64,000 nt of DNA from Stereum hirsutum FP-91666 SS1 (lineage: Eukaryota; Basidiomycota; Agaricomycetes; Russulales; Stereaceae): positions 445,634-509,633 of the forward strand of contig NW_006763149.1 in assembly GCF_000264905.1 (NCBI RefSeq), written 5' to 3'. The notes below the pieces were generated by a model. That model was not told the DNA's origin. It searched no databases and worked only from the letters and a program-made list of their open reading frames with translations. Position numbers and translations under genes: made by a program. This document shows positions 36,164-47,923 of the stretch, piece by piece (positions within the stretch are counted from its first letter, which is position 1; the number at the start of each line of letters is the position of its first letter).

Positions 36164-37861
36164 TCAAGCTCCCCCCGTCGACGAATTGACCCCACTCGCA
36201 ATCCTCAACCCACCCACCGTATTCCCCTTCCCCTCCCTCTCCTTATCTCCGCTAGCCTGCACCTCCTTATTGGCATTACTCGACGCCTCATCCAGATACA
36301 ATCTGTTTTCTTCGATATAGCGCACGACGGCCGCGGGTAGGAGGTACCGTACGGACAGGCCGCGACGGAGGAAGAGGCGCACTTTCGTCGAAGAGACGTC
36401 GTTCTGGATGAGCTGGTTGATGAAGAAGATGTTGTGTCGCCAGCGGGCGAGGGCTTCGGTGGCTTGGTCCATGTCGGAGCCGGCTCGTTCGACGATGAAG
36501 GTTCCGAATTTGCCGAGGATGTGGTCCAACTGCGTTCATGAGCGACGTCATCGCGGTAACACAAATACAAAAATAAGTTAGGATGCGAGGTCAAACGTCT
36601 AACGGGAGAGGCAGAAGGATGCAATTTGCCGGGTGCGTTGCGGAGTAGGATGATGCAATTTGAGCGCAGACGTACATCAGCCTCAGACCAGACCCCAGGT
36701 TCGGACATGGTGCTGATCAGATCCGACCCGGCAAGCAACATAACGCGCACATCGCGTCGTTCGCCTTCTTGGGTATGCACACCGCCGAGGACGGTATTGA
36801 TTTCGTGCTCAAAATGATCGAGGACGACGGCTGTACGTTGGTATTCTTGGAAGGCCTCCCATGGATCGACCATGAGCCATTCGGAAGTTTCTTCCGTGGC
36901 GAGCGTGCACATGTTTACTCTGGAAAGGGGAGGAAAGTGTTAATATGATACATTCTTATGACGAGGAATGGTATGATAGTAATGAAAAGTCGAGAAAAAT
37001 CCTAAGGTTATGGAGAACAAGATAACGAGTTATACCGAGAATGCCGGAAGGCTCGTCAGACATCCAAAACTACAACATGAAGCATAACCTTGAGCCAGAA
37101 TGCAGCAGCGCCAGACGTGTGAGGGCGATTAGGGGTTGTGGCGTCGGAAGGGAAAGCGGTACCGAAACAATGAGCATGACCGAGAATGTTACGGCAGCGC
37201 TTTGACTACCAAGGGATATACGCTCCGGCCGTTCGCCATAGCAAACCGCTATGCGACCATTCGACGCAAGCGGTCGGTGAAAGCGGCGAGCAGATGGACG
37301 ACAAAACGTCCCCGTCGATCAACACAACGACGAACGACGACGGAAGTTCGCTTCGGTGTCCAGGGCCGACGAGGTCAAATTCGAGTCACCGTCTTTCAAA
37401 CCATTCGTGAAGCTCCTTCCGATTTTTGTGCAACGACGCACACGCAATTGATGCTTCCCTGCACGATAACGCCACTGTGTGTGTAGAGGCGGAATACAAT
37501 CCCACACCCACTGAAGACCGCGAGACCACGAGACCCACAAGAGATAGATGACATGACCGAACGGAACTCACCGATGATTTGCGCTCAAGAGACCTGGCTT
37601 TTTGTACTGGTCACTGACCGGGGAGAGGTATCCCCCGAGGATCTCAAAGTCCGTATTCTGCCTGACATAGTCGACAGCCATCTCAAACATTCGGAGGTGA
37701 AGGTATGTGACGGGACTGAAGGAGCCACATGCTACGAGCACGATAGGCTGTTTTTCCGAGTTGCGAAGGACGCGGTTGAGACGATGGTGTGGGAATGAAT
37801 AATTTGGTGGTGACGTGAATTGTCGGGTAAGAGCTGGAGGAGAGTCTGGCGAGGCAGACAT
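36164..37861 (-). CDS. NMA1: Nicotinamide mononucleotide adenylyltransferase
   Basis: Joins NMN (or nicotinate mononucleotide) to the AMP part of ATP to make NAD (or deamido-NAD), an essential step. Exons 37572-37861, 36676-36919 and 36164-36532 give 300 residues. The nucleotidyltransferase motif GSFSPVTYLHLRMFEMA is followed by GGYLSPVSDQYKK, the exon junction restoring ANHRVNMC, then EWLMVDPWEAFQEYQRT, VMLLAGSDLI, and the C-terminal motif VSSTKVRLFLRRGLSVRYLLP, where ATP phosphates bind. The length fits the eukaryotic enzymes. The first intron is 652 nt, far above the local norm, but both flanking exons match the family directly across it. The tail after LYLDEASSN is variable and probably disordered. 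Confidence 0.94.
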
Positions 37862-40252
37862 TGTAGACGTCGGGAACGGCGAGCAAATGAAGATGTGGAG
37901 CTAGAAATAATGGCTGGCTGAGTGGCGGAAAAGCTGTTCAGATATTAGCTCCAAAACCCTAAATAATGATGAAAGAAAACAATGAACCTGGGTAGATGAT
38001 GGCCGAGGTAGAGAGGAGAGCACTGTGAGTTTGGGATAGTGTGGTGGGGAGAGGAGAGGGGATAAGAAACGGTCCAGATGACGGACCCGCGCCGAGCTTG
38101 AAACTACTGCATAGCAGGCCCATTAATGGCAGTTGGTTCTCACGTTTCTAGGTGGCGCCCTTATGGCGGCCAATTGGTGGCTGTTCCGCAAGGTCGGCGC
38201 TGCCGTCCATACCCACATCTTCCCCCCGCTGACAATATTCCTGTCTCCCAGCTGACTCACTCATCCGCATCGCGGGCGGTAACGCAGGTCGGTGTTCATA
38301 TCAACAGTTGCGGCGGTACTTTCATGACCAAGTAGTTCTTCCGATGCACCAAACGGGAGGACAACCACCCATTTCCGCCTCCAGGGCTAAAAGCGCTTCT
38401 ACATACGCACGCTATTCGCGAAGGCCATGTCAGCGCACTCGTACAGCTATTGATGCTGAGATCAACCGCAAGGATGAACTCGCGGAGCAAATTCGTGCAA
38501 TGCTCCATTCTTGGAACTACTTCAAGTTTTCGTTTTTTGTCCCTCGAATTCTTCATCATCCTCTGTGGCTGCAGATCTGCCCACTGACGCTTGATATATC
38601 TGTCTGGATCAAATTCCTAATGGCACCATGACATCAACCGAACTTATGGATATCGCTGAACAACTCTGGAAAGTCTTCGCAGGGATGCAACCTACTCTAG
38701 AGGCTCAGTTACACCACCGGCAAACTCTATCACACCTTTTCCCGGTCTACTATTGTTACAACAACGTTGCGCGTGTGTATTACTCCCATATTCCGAGACT
38801 CCGAGCTTAGAGACTTTTATTGACATCTGCGCCACACCATTCTCGGGGTAACTATCGTCTTAACTCCTTTGTAATGTGCCCCCATTGACATACTGTTTAT
38901 TCACGCATACCTATTGCCTCGAACCGTCATGGCGGTCTATACCTTGTACTCGCGCAGCCGTCACATACTGGGCTATAGAGACTCGGTTACCAGTCTGGGT
39001 CGTTCCGGTCGACCGGTTCTTCTACTGCTGATGATAGTATATCTAAGGTCTACCTCGGTTTATTTTCTCGACGATGCCAAGGTGATTTATCCCATGGGCA
39101 TGTTACTGATTAACAGGTCCTTCGACTCATTCATCTAATGCGGAGCCCTGCACTTCGTCGACCTACCTTCCCTGATAATCCCACGTCCTCCTACTTCCGC
39201 CTTCCGCCGACAACACTCTTCTTTCATGAAGTTAGGGACCACACACCTGCAGTTTATTCATATCGTTCGACAAGTCTGAGGAAGGGTTCCGCGTGTATAT
39301 ACTTCACAGGCTAGATAGTCGGATAGGTACGATAACTCGGAATCTCAAGCGTTGGACTGCTGCTGACTATGACTGAGCGACGAGCGACGCATGGGCACCA
39401 GATTGGGAACCGAATGTTCACGTTCTACTACTGATGCAAAGAAGGCATCGACATCTGAACCTACTACCGTGGCGTACAGGTATTTCCAGCATCGAGCACT
39501 GAGGCAACAGGGTGCAGTCGACCTTTAGGATCAAAACAAATGGACCGGAATCCGTCTGATCGTAAATAAGACAGGTTTTGGAGGTCCTCGTTGAATCGAC
39601 GTTGCTGTTTGTCCGATATCCACCCGGTCATGCCGAAATTGATGAACGTCTTTTCTCCTTGCCATCTCCTCACCTCGCGCAATATCCGATAAGGCCCTTG
39701 GATGCCATTTCTCTTCTGAACGTGAATCACAGTCCGGTACACTCCAGGCAAAGATCACAGAGCATCAACCTCTTCAGGAAGATTCTCCCGATGTTTCCTC
39801 CATGTTTCCTCCATATCTCATTAGTGTGGCCCCGAGTGTTGCTTGAATCATCTCCTTTCTGTGTCTCTGCACTTGCTTACACCCGCATTCTCCCTGCTTA
39901 GTACAATGACAGCATGATTTGCATGACATTCTCATGACGAATCCTTTGACATGGTCTGCTAAGGATAGGACGTTTGCGGAACTCCCTGAGTCACTTCGTG
40001 TGGCACGCCTCCCCGGGCCAAGACGGGGCTAGGCGCGGAGAGGGACGGGAGGCCGAATGGGGCAAACTTGCGCCGTGGCCGTGCTGAGAGCGTCGGCCAG
40101 CAAAGCGTGAAAAAAAAAAGCTGTTGACTCTGACCAGAACGACATAGACAAGATAGACCGATTTGGATAACTTATAATACCGTCCCTACCCCACATCCTA
40201 CCCCATACCCCGCCCTTAGATCCCGACCACCACCATCCCCGACAGCACAACC
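37862..40252. other. Intergenic 2.4 kb, possible gene relics
   Basis: No intact gene is supported. A frame at 38308-38631 has a helix (IDAEINRKDELAEQIRAMLHSW) resembling the coiled start of basidiomycete F-box proteins, without the expected following F-box. A minus frame at 39464-39751 is unrecognised. The last 100 bp before 40253 is a CT-rich tract typical of fungal core promoters. Confidence 0.35.
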
Positions 40253-41464
40253 ATGTCAGTCACCCAAACCAGGACTGTTCGCGCTCGCGCGCGCACTCTT
40301 TCGCTCATCGCACCTCGCGGCGGCCCGTCCTTCGCGACACTTCCCGTCGAACTCACACTCGACATCCTAGAGCTCGTTCTCCTTTCATCCACATCCCCAT
40401 CTTCAGGTATATCACAAAAATCGATCTCTTCTTATGGCCACCAACAATCTGTCGCCGTCACTCTCGCGACGATATCCCGATACATCACCACCCTGCTCAA
40501 CCAAATCCTCTACCGCTCCGTCGTCCTTTCGACACCGCGTGCAGTCTCTCTCTTTGCACGCACAGTCCGGTCAAAGGACCCTTCCTTCTTCGCAGCACAA
40601 GTGAAAAGACTGTCAATCACTTCTCAGGCATCATCCACGCGACCCCTCGCGAGCACGGGCTTTTTCACTGCCATAACGAGGGGTAACTCTCGTTGGGGCG
40701 AGTCTGGGTCGAGCAATGATGACCTGCAAGCTATCCTGGCTGCCTGCTCTAGCGCGAAGACGCTTGTCCTCCCAGAATATGCTCTGCAATCTTTCTTCAC
40801 CCTCCCCCTTTCATCACAATCACAATCACAGTCACGCCACATCACGCCACCCGAACTTACCGTCGGCTCTCTGAGCGACATTCATCCATGGATGTCGTCC
40901 CCCTCAGGTCACGCATCCGAAGTCCTCAATAACCTGACTCACCTGCGCCTTGCCGAACCAGGCGATATGTTTGTCTCACCCTCGTCGTTCTTATCCGCTC
41001 TCGGACCGCTCTCCCACCTCACACATCTTCACCTCAGTCGCCGAGCGAGCGCGAACGAAGACAACGATATCGCGTTCGTGCAGGACTGCGAGGATGTCCT
41101 GAGGCGGAAGGAAGGGCTGAAGATGTTGGTCGTCAGCGTGTTCTTGCCGTTCTATTATTCCATGACGGCGCCTGCACTCCCGGCAGGCGGAGGTGCGGAT
41201 GAAGATGCGGAGATGCGCGAGATGGACGAGGAGAAGGCGAGAGAGGCGACGATGGAGAGGGAATGTGTCGAATCGTCACTTTGGAGGATGCTGCAGGAGT
41301 TGAAGGCGAAGGATGAACGACTGGTCATTATTCAGGGTCAGGAAGGGGCTTGGAGGAAGGAATGGGAGGGTGTTCGCGTTATTGCGAATGCGACGGGCGC
41401 CGGAGATTTCTGGGTTCGCGCGAAGCAGAGGGCTGCAGCTAGAGCACGGAAGACGACGAACTGA
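40253..41464 (+). CDS. F-box-like domain protein, single exon
   Basis: A 403-residue intronless frame, unusual among its neighbours. An Arg-rich start leads to FATLPVELTLDILELVLL, a good fit to the first helix of a basidiomycete F-box-like domain. ITTLLNQILYRSVVLSTPRAV follows, as in other fungal proteins with LYRSVVL after the F-box. The middle contains loosely leucine-rich stretches (LNNLTHLRLAEPGDMF and LTHLHLSRRAS). The C-terminal third is acidic/basic helix (EEKAREATMERE) ending in GAGDFWVRAKQ. Such proteins are thought to act as substrate adaptors for ubiquitin ligases; the target is unknown. A CT-rich tract directly precedes the ATG. Confidence 0.75.
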   Translation: MSVTQTRTVRARARTLSLIAPRGGPSFATLPVELTLDILELVLLSSTSPSSGISQKSISSYGHQQSVAVTLATISRYITTLLNQILYRSVVLSTPRAVSLFARTVRSKDPSFFAAQVKRLSITSQASSTRPLASTGFFTAITRGNSRWGESGSSNDDLQAILAACSSAKTLVLPEYALQSFFTLPLSSQSQSQSRHITPPELTVGSLSDIHPWMSSPSGHASEVLNNLTHLRLAEPGDMFVSPSSFLSALGPLSHLTHLHLSRRASANEDNDIAFVQDCEDVLRRKEGLKMLVVSVFLPFYYSMTAPALPAGGGADEDAEMREMDEEKAREATMERECVESSLWRMLQELKAKDERLVIIQGQEGAWRKEWEGVRVIANATGAGDFWVRAKQRAAARARKTTN

Positions 41465-42394
41465 ACTGTCGCCCGAGTCGTAGGTTCGTCAAAGCTATGG
41501 AGGTGAAGGTGAGAGAGAGCCTCAGGATGCTCGATGGAGAGTGAGGTATTAGAAGGGGGGAGGAAGCTCAGCGCTGGCTTGGCTTATAGACTCGATCCTT
41601 GGCTATTTACATATAGATGCCTTATGTTAACCTTACCAGAACAGCTGCGTCGACTTACTTTGAACGTGGAGGGGCGTGTGAGAGAGTCAGGTGTTACTTT
41701 TAGGGGGGCGCACGGCGACCGTCCTGGGATCACATCTTGCTCTCTATTGATGGGCGTGGGTGGGTGCTGGTCAGCTGTGGTTTCTCTTGCGCCCTACAGT
41801 AGCTTTCCATCATTCCTCTGCGGTTCGACTCGTGCGTTCTGATATTTACGATATTCCCTGGAACGGTCCTCTGTTTCGACCCGATTTTGTTAGATTTCTC
41901 TGCCCTACAGCTATTGTTCTAGATATTACGGTCTTCACCGTTAGACTCTGTCTATTTACGCACACACTAGAGAGGGCGGTCTAATTACGACTTTGTTCGC
42001 AGGTTTTGAATGACCGCCTTCGTTTCTTATTGGTCTCTTTTTCGTCTCGTTTCTCCGTGTTCATCCTATGACTTGTTCCGTCCGTCTCTTTCTCTCAGGC
42101 TGGATTATGCCTATACTATGTGACAGCTCGCCCAGCAATAGAACTTTACAGATTGTGCTACTAGCGAGAATGTGCTTGCCGCACGATTCGAATATATAGT
42201 AACAGTGTGGCGCGAGTGAGAGGAAGTGCCACTCATCCAAATTCCATTTTTCGCCGATCCCATCCGCGTAGATCCCGATTCTCTCCTCGCGGCTCTGTAA
42301 CCAATCAGCTGCTTGTTTAACTTAAACCTGGACGGAGAGTACGACATCCATACCGGCTGGAAGAACCGAAGCCGGGGGCGCAATTACTTGTGTA
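41465..42394. other. Intergenic, no gene seen
   Basis: This 930-bp stretch between two plus-strand genes is T-rich downstream of 41800. It holds the 3' UTR of the F-box-like gene and the promoter of the RAI1-like gene. Confidence 0.45.
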
Positions 42395-43916
42395 GTGGGC
42401 CATGTGAACTTTATAGCTTGCGTCCTTTGTTCTTGCCTATCACTTGGACCAACAGCGAGTCGTCCTTCGGCACTACTTAGTAGTCCTGCCAATATGCAAC
42501 CTGGCATACCAAAAACGATTCCAATTCTACGAGGACAAGCGACGCCCCCTTTGAATACTACCATAGTATCGCTCTCCGCTCCCAAACATGTCGCCTGTAT
42601 GTCGATATCCGAAGACCGTGCAGTCCACACAGACGATTACGCCTCCATAGCCATCTTTACCCCTCCACCACAAGGTGCGAATCTCACTGTAGAGTCGAAA
42701 TTCCGCAGGCATAAATCGCGGAGCGATCGAAACCCGTACCATAACCATCCGGTTCGTTTGGATCGGATATGTCATATGCATATTGAGTCGGCTGCGTGGG
42801 AGGAGATGTCGAGAGCGGAGATCGTCACTTGGCGAGGGATCATGAAAAAGTAAGAGTTCAATGATGTATTCCTGCTTGGATGGAGTTCAATCCATGTATT
42901 GATATAAGTCGTATTATGACTTTCGATGTAGGATCATATCCGTGGGAGGTGCCAAACCCATAGAACTGAATGTGTCAGTTCTCGGCGGGCGGCTCTATTT
43001 GGAGGAATATGATCCTACACCCCTCAAGTATGTCGCTCAAGGGCTGGCATCTAACATACTGTTGGTATAAATAACTTATGCAGAGGAAAATTAGGCAACG
43101 CATTCTCTCGAGGGCAGAATACATTGGGTAGGTACCGTTCTAGCGAAGCCCAGGAAGGCTACTTATTTGGAAAGTCCCTAGACATCGTTTCGAGGCTCTT
43201 TGTACCGGAGGCACACAGACCAGCGACATGGGTCTCCATGCTAGCTGGTCCGCGGGTGTCATGAGGAAGCTTGGTGACTTGAACATCCTCATAGCTGGTG
43301 AGGTGGATGGTACTACGAATCGTAAGTTCTTGTATCATCATTTGATAGAGATGCGTTGATCGATCCTGCTCCCGCCATAGCATCCAATCTCGCTGCGTCC
43401 GAGGATTACATAGAAATCAAGTCAAAAACGGAAGGCTCGTAAGTCTCTCATGCAGGGTCTACTATTCGCATTATTGTTTCAGTTGCACTTACTCGTCCTT
43501 GATACATTTATGGAAGGCAAGCAAAATTGCGAGACTGGTACATCCAATCCATGCTAGTAGGCATCCCCAAGATCTTTGTCGGGTGGCACAAAGACGGCCG
43601 GTTGCATCGTACCCAAACTCTAATGGTCGAAGAGATGGAAAAAGCCACTTGGGACATTCCAGCACGCTTGACTTGGGCATATCAAGTCCTTTCATCTTTA
43701 CGGGACTTCTGTATGCAGGGAGGTTCAGGGATAGACGGGCACAGAGTATGGCGTGCGCAGGTGGGAGGGCCGTCTTATGGAGTTCAGGTACGTGAACTCG
43801 GTGAGACGGAAGTGAGACTGTTGAACCGGGGAGAAGAAAGGGTGGGCATTCTCCCGAAGTGGTATGTGGATGGGCTGAACGAGCTCGAGATATCCCTTCG
43901 GATGAGAAACTTGTAG
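42395..43916 (+). CDS. RAI1/DXO-family decapping nuclease
   Basis: Pyrophosphohydrolase/nuclease family that removes incomplete or non-canonical 5' caps (including NAD caps in some members) and degrades the RNA. Six exons (42395-42849, 42932-43027, 43084-43131, 43182-43321, 43381-43438, 43517-43916) join into an intact 398-residue frame. Family landmarks in order are AEIVTWRGIMKK, GRLYLEEYDP, RFEALCT (first acidic ligand), VMRKLGDLNILIAGEVD (the GExD metal-binding motif), YIEIKSKTEG (the E-x-K catalytic motif), LRDWYIQSMLVGIPKIFVGW and RTQTLMVEEM. All expected metal and catalytic residues are present. The N-terminal 100 residues are divergent, so the start is the least certain part. Whether it partners the exonuclease RAT1 cannot be told from sequence. 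Confidence 0.88.
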
Positions 43917-45004
43917 TTCGGTGTGGTGTTCAACTATGAAGGTCAATTACTTCGTTGCTAGTCGTTTCTCCACATCGCCTCTGAATCTGATTGTGTAGCA
44001 GCACACACTTCTGGCACTTGATTTAAGTACCGCGGTGCGAGTTGAATTTCGTCACAAAGGAAAGACGAATCAGCTTCTGCAGTCCTGGGACTAAGTCTAC
44101 AGGCTGCGAGGCTATCTTTCCCGGTAAAATCCATTGGCAGGCATCTACTGGCTCGGTAACACTCGGGCCCTACTCGGAAAAAGCATCATGTGAGCCCCCT
44201 CATGCAGACTCATCGACAGTTTCCGCCTTTGTCCTGAATGTTGAGTCTTACGATATGTCATGATCCTGTTCTTGTCCTGTTCTGTTCCTCTACCGCGTCG
44301 CTACATTCAGCAGAGGTCGAAATTACCTCTTGTTTGGCAACGACAGTTGACATGGCGGTGTTTCGTACCATGATAGGGGACAGACACGCCTTAAAAATCT
44401 ATTAGTGAGTGAAGTGAACGCCCTTTCTCATGCGGATCCATGGCGCAGGCCGTGACGCTGCAGCATGGAAGAAGATGATCAGAACGTTCAGAAAACGTAC
44501 GTATTCGATTGAAAGCTTAATATCGCCATCCTCACAGTGAATCATCATGGCCGTTTCTCGATCCCCTCAAAGCGCTCGGGTACGTTGATGACATGGATGT
44601 TCCGACTACGGCGCACAACCGAATCCAGTCCGTCTTCGTCGTGTGTCTTGTCCCAACGTCTGGCGGGCATCAGTACTCAGTGATGAGCTCGAGGAAAGGT
44701 GAGGACGTAAGGCTTCGCGCCGGAAGCCGACAAGCTCCTGAAGCCATTGGAGATAAACTCCAACGAAAGGTCACAATGATTCCAAACGCGAGCAAACGTG
44801 AGAGGGAAAAGAAAAATGGATAAAGCAGAAACGCTATCGTGTACACAGCAGATGATACAAATATGATACAAATGCCATTGTTCGCCGCCATCATGCGTGA
44901 ATTTTGTGTGCCAGCATAGATACTCGACCACCGCAGACAAGTTCATAAATATCATGCAATGTTCTCGCCACGACAGTGAGAAATGCCAGCATCATGCGAG
45001 GAAA
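43917..45004. other. Convergent intergenic region with a doubtful small ORF
   Basis: The region lies between the stops of the RAI1-like and phosphatase-like genes. A possible small plus-strand gene begins MEEDDQNVQKT at 44465, with plausible splice sites at about 44498 and 44538 and an open frame to 44823. It matches no family I know and I do not call it as a gene. Confidence 0.3.
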
Positions 45005-46902
45005 TTACATTCCGAACATGACATGGCGCTTCTCGTTGAAGGCCTGGTTGTCACGGATAAGGGGAGTCGAGATACCCACGGGCTCATCCGCCTGTTTCAA
45101 TCAAATAACATGAAATGTCAATCAGTCACCGAATCGCGCACAAGCTCGAGGATACAACACGACATGGACGTACCTCGATCCTGTCAAGACGGATCCTACG
45201 CCCATTGTACATGCGACGAGCAAACTTCATCGTCGAGAATGCTAGGAACATCAAAAGGGCGGCGAACATGGCTCCGTACATCGCCGACATGAGAGGCTGA
45301 GGCTCTCCAGCAGAAGGAAGGGTCTCCGCGTTGTCGATGCCAGAGAATGGGTTAGGGATCGCAGGCCACACCGACCTGGAACCGCACACACGCTGCCACT
45401 GACTGTGGGATCCGATCACTGAGTTCTGTGAGGAAAAGTGATCAGTATGAGTATGTCATGCAGAGACCAATGATTAGCTTGATAAACACGCATGAGACGC
45501 ACCTCAATACGGTAGATGAACTCGGTTAGCGGGATGTCTTCCTTGTGGTTGAACGCATGGAGGAGACGGAAGTCGTCGTCGACGGTACCATTCCTGAACT
45601 TGAAGCGGAGGAAGTCACGCTTGTCGGGGAGTTCTCCGCGCCTGAGCTCGATAGCAATAGCAGATGCATAGTCGGGGATGGCCTGGAGACTTGGGTCCTT
45701 TTCGATAGCGTCGATTTGATGGAACAGGGAGATGAAAGGCTGGTACGTGGTGGCCTCGACGAGGAACTGAAGGGGATCTCCGTCAAGGGTGATGCGCTGC
45801 AAGGTGCTGATAATAGATCGCATGAGAGTGCGACTGGCGACTAGATGAGAGCGGATATCAGTCAAATCGGTCATCATCAACGCCACAGTGGCGTAAAACA
45901 GGAATCACTGACTGTTTCCAATGCCACCCATCCGAGAGTCGCCGAAGACGGCGGTCTCATGGTAGTTCGCCCAGTGACGAGCTTGCTCGATAAACGTCGG
46001 TGGCAAACGGTGGGCATACGTCCTATTGTGGGTCAACTGGTCGTTCATGTAGTCGTGAATCTAAACAAGCCGAACATTGTCAGCATCGCATGTGCAACAC
46101 GAACGACTTGCGCCACGCAACACTTACATTGTGAACATTCTCGAAGCTGGTGGACCTCCCAAAGACGAAGTCCTTCGCCTCAGAGAGAAACTTCTGAGCC
46201 TCTTTGGCCTTCTCCTTGAAGTCACTTGAGCCGTAGACCTTCTTGACGTGGGCCTCGAACGCCTGCGACAACGACCTCGTAGGTCAGAGAAATATTTATT
46301 AAGTATTGGGAACATCATACGTACAGGGCAGTCGGTCCAGCTCTCCAACGAACGATCATTCGACGGCTCGACGGTCTCGACTACAGAAACATCAGCATCT
46401 CTTAAAAAACGAAACTGATACATAGACTCACCAGGAACGTATTGGTAACCACCAAGGGGCGCCGTAATCCGCTGCTCGTTGGCGAGCTCGATACTGTTCT
46501 TCTCCGTCGGGGGAAACAGTCCCTGCAGCATCGCCAACGCGGAGTCGAACACAACACGGCCCTCGCCTCCGTTCTTCACACGAACATGAATCTGTTCGAG
46601 GTCGGCTAGGTCGCTTTGGATGCCTTTGATCGCATCAGGCGAGGAAGGGTCGAAGTAGATGTCGCTGAGAGTTTGTCCGAGGTCGAACGACTGGACCTAC
46701 AGATGTAAATGGGTAACAAGAATGAGCATGCTGGTAAGAGAGATGGATGTCACGGGGGAAATATCGTGAAATAAAGGCATACCTCTCCGAGCGGAGTACA
46801 CTCCGTGGGTGAGCTGTCGTAGTTCATTGGGTTCTGTTCGTAACCAACACGGTCGCCAGCACGGGCGATGATGACGACGCCGCGAACAGTATCGTGAGCC
46901 AT
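45005..46902 (-). CDS. Histidine-phosphatase-like membrane protein, probable pseudoenzyme
   Basis: Belongs to the fungal branch of the histidine (acid) phosphatase superfamily. The start MAHDTVRGVVIIARAGDR places RAGDR where active enzymes have RHGxR, so the phosphate-accepting His is replaced by Ala. The C-terminal His-Asp motif is also not visible. Fold landmarks remain: CTPLGEVQSFDLGQTLSDIYFDP, LQGLFPPT, APLGGYQYVPVE, FENVHNIHDYMNDQLTHN, FIEQARHWANYHE, SRTLMRSIISTLQRI and TTYQPFISLFHQ. A membrane segment (YGAMFAALLMFLAFSTM) follows near the C-terminus, then a basic tail ending at 45005. At least seven exons. There is no N-terminal signal peptide, so membrane topology is unclear. A non-catalytic role is an inference from the missing His. 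Confidence 0.8.
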
Positions 46903-47923
46903 TGTTGAAGTAGTGTGTTGAAGTGTAGAGTGTGGGGAAGTGTGAGAAGGGAGAACCTATGAGAACTGAGTAAAGTATGCCGCCAATCTACAAGCCTTTA
47001 TACCACAGTATCTCGTAGGTCACTACGTAGGTCTGGGGCCTAAGAGGAGAGATCGATGGGAACGCGCCAGAAACTTGAGGCAATATCCGGCACCACCGTT
47101 CTCGATGCGAGCCTGAGTGAACATGAAAGGGAGGCGGAGGCACCATTAATCGACAGCATTTAATGTGACAATAGCAATGAGTGCACTTACCATGCGAAGC
47201 TTTGGCGTGCTACTAGCGTGTGGGGGCCTCGATCTTCTGTTTCAAGAACCAACTTTGGAGGTTTGGAAACCTACTTCGTATAGGAACAGAGCAAACCTAC
47301 TCAAAAGTTGCGAGGAGAACAAGCTATAGGCTGTACATGCATCTACGACGGTAGTCAAAATGAGAGCAATAATCCATGGAGGTGGGAGAATGGAGCATAC
47401 GTAGTTGATCAAAGCGGCGCAAGAAGGGACATGGTGAATAGGCGCTTCCATTCATGAGACACGTTGTAGAAAGGGTGATCCAGCGCATGGTTATCGTTCC
47501 CGGTCTTCTGAGGCGCCTTTGGACGCATCGGGACCCGTCGACATTTGGTCGACATCCAGCGTTGTTTCCAGCGTGCTGAGCAGAAGATATCATTCTTGGA
47601 AGATAAATTCGGTTATTTACCATGTACTTCGCTGACAATAGATAGGAGGTCGTGACCAGTGAAAAGGTTCGTCTCTAAACATCAGTGACATTGAGGTGTC
47701 AAGCCAAGACTGTGATACAGGCAAAGCGACACCTGCGTGTTTGTCGCATGTGTGTCTTCGGGTAATCGAGAATCGCAAAGTTCGTTGAAGCTCGACAATA
47801 CCATATTGCCACACAGGGTTCAACCATGACCACCAAGGGTCCACTGCAATCCAAAGTTACTGACATTGATGAAAAGCTACTTACACTTCGCTGGCAACCC
47901 GTGCCCAGTTTAGACCCCGATCC
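46903..47923. other. Intergenic, no gene seen
   Basis: This 1-kb stretch contains the promoter of the phosphatase-like gene and the 3' end of SRP72. Only short frames without domains are present. Confidence 0.45.

Noticed and set aside
44465..44823. Possible small spliced gene beginning MEEDDQNVQKT
   Set aside because: Splice sites are plausible, but the product matches no family and ends in low-complexity sequence; too weak to call.
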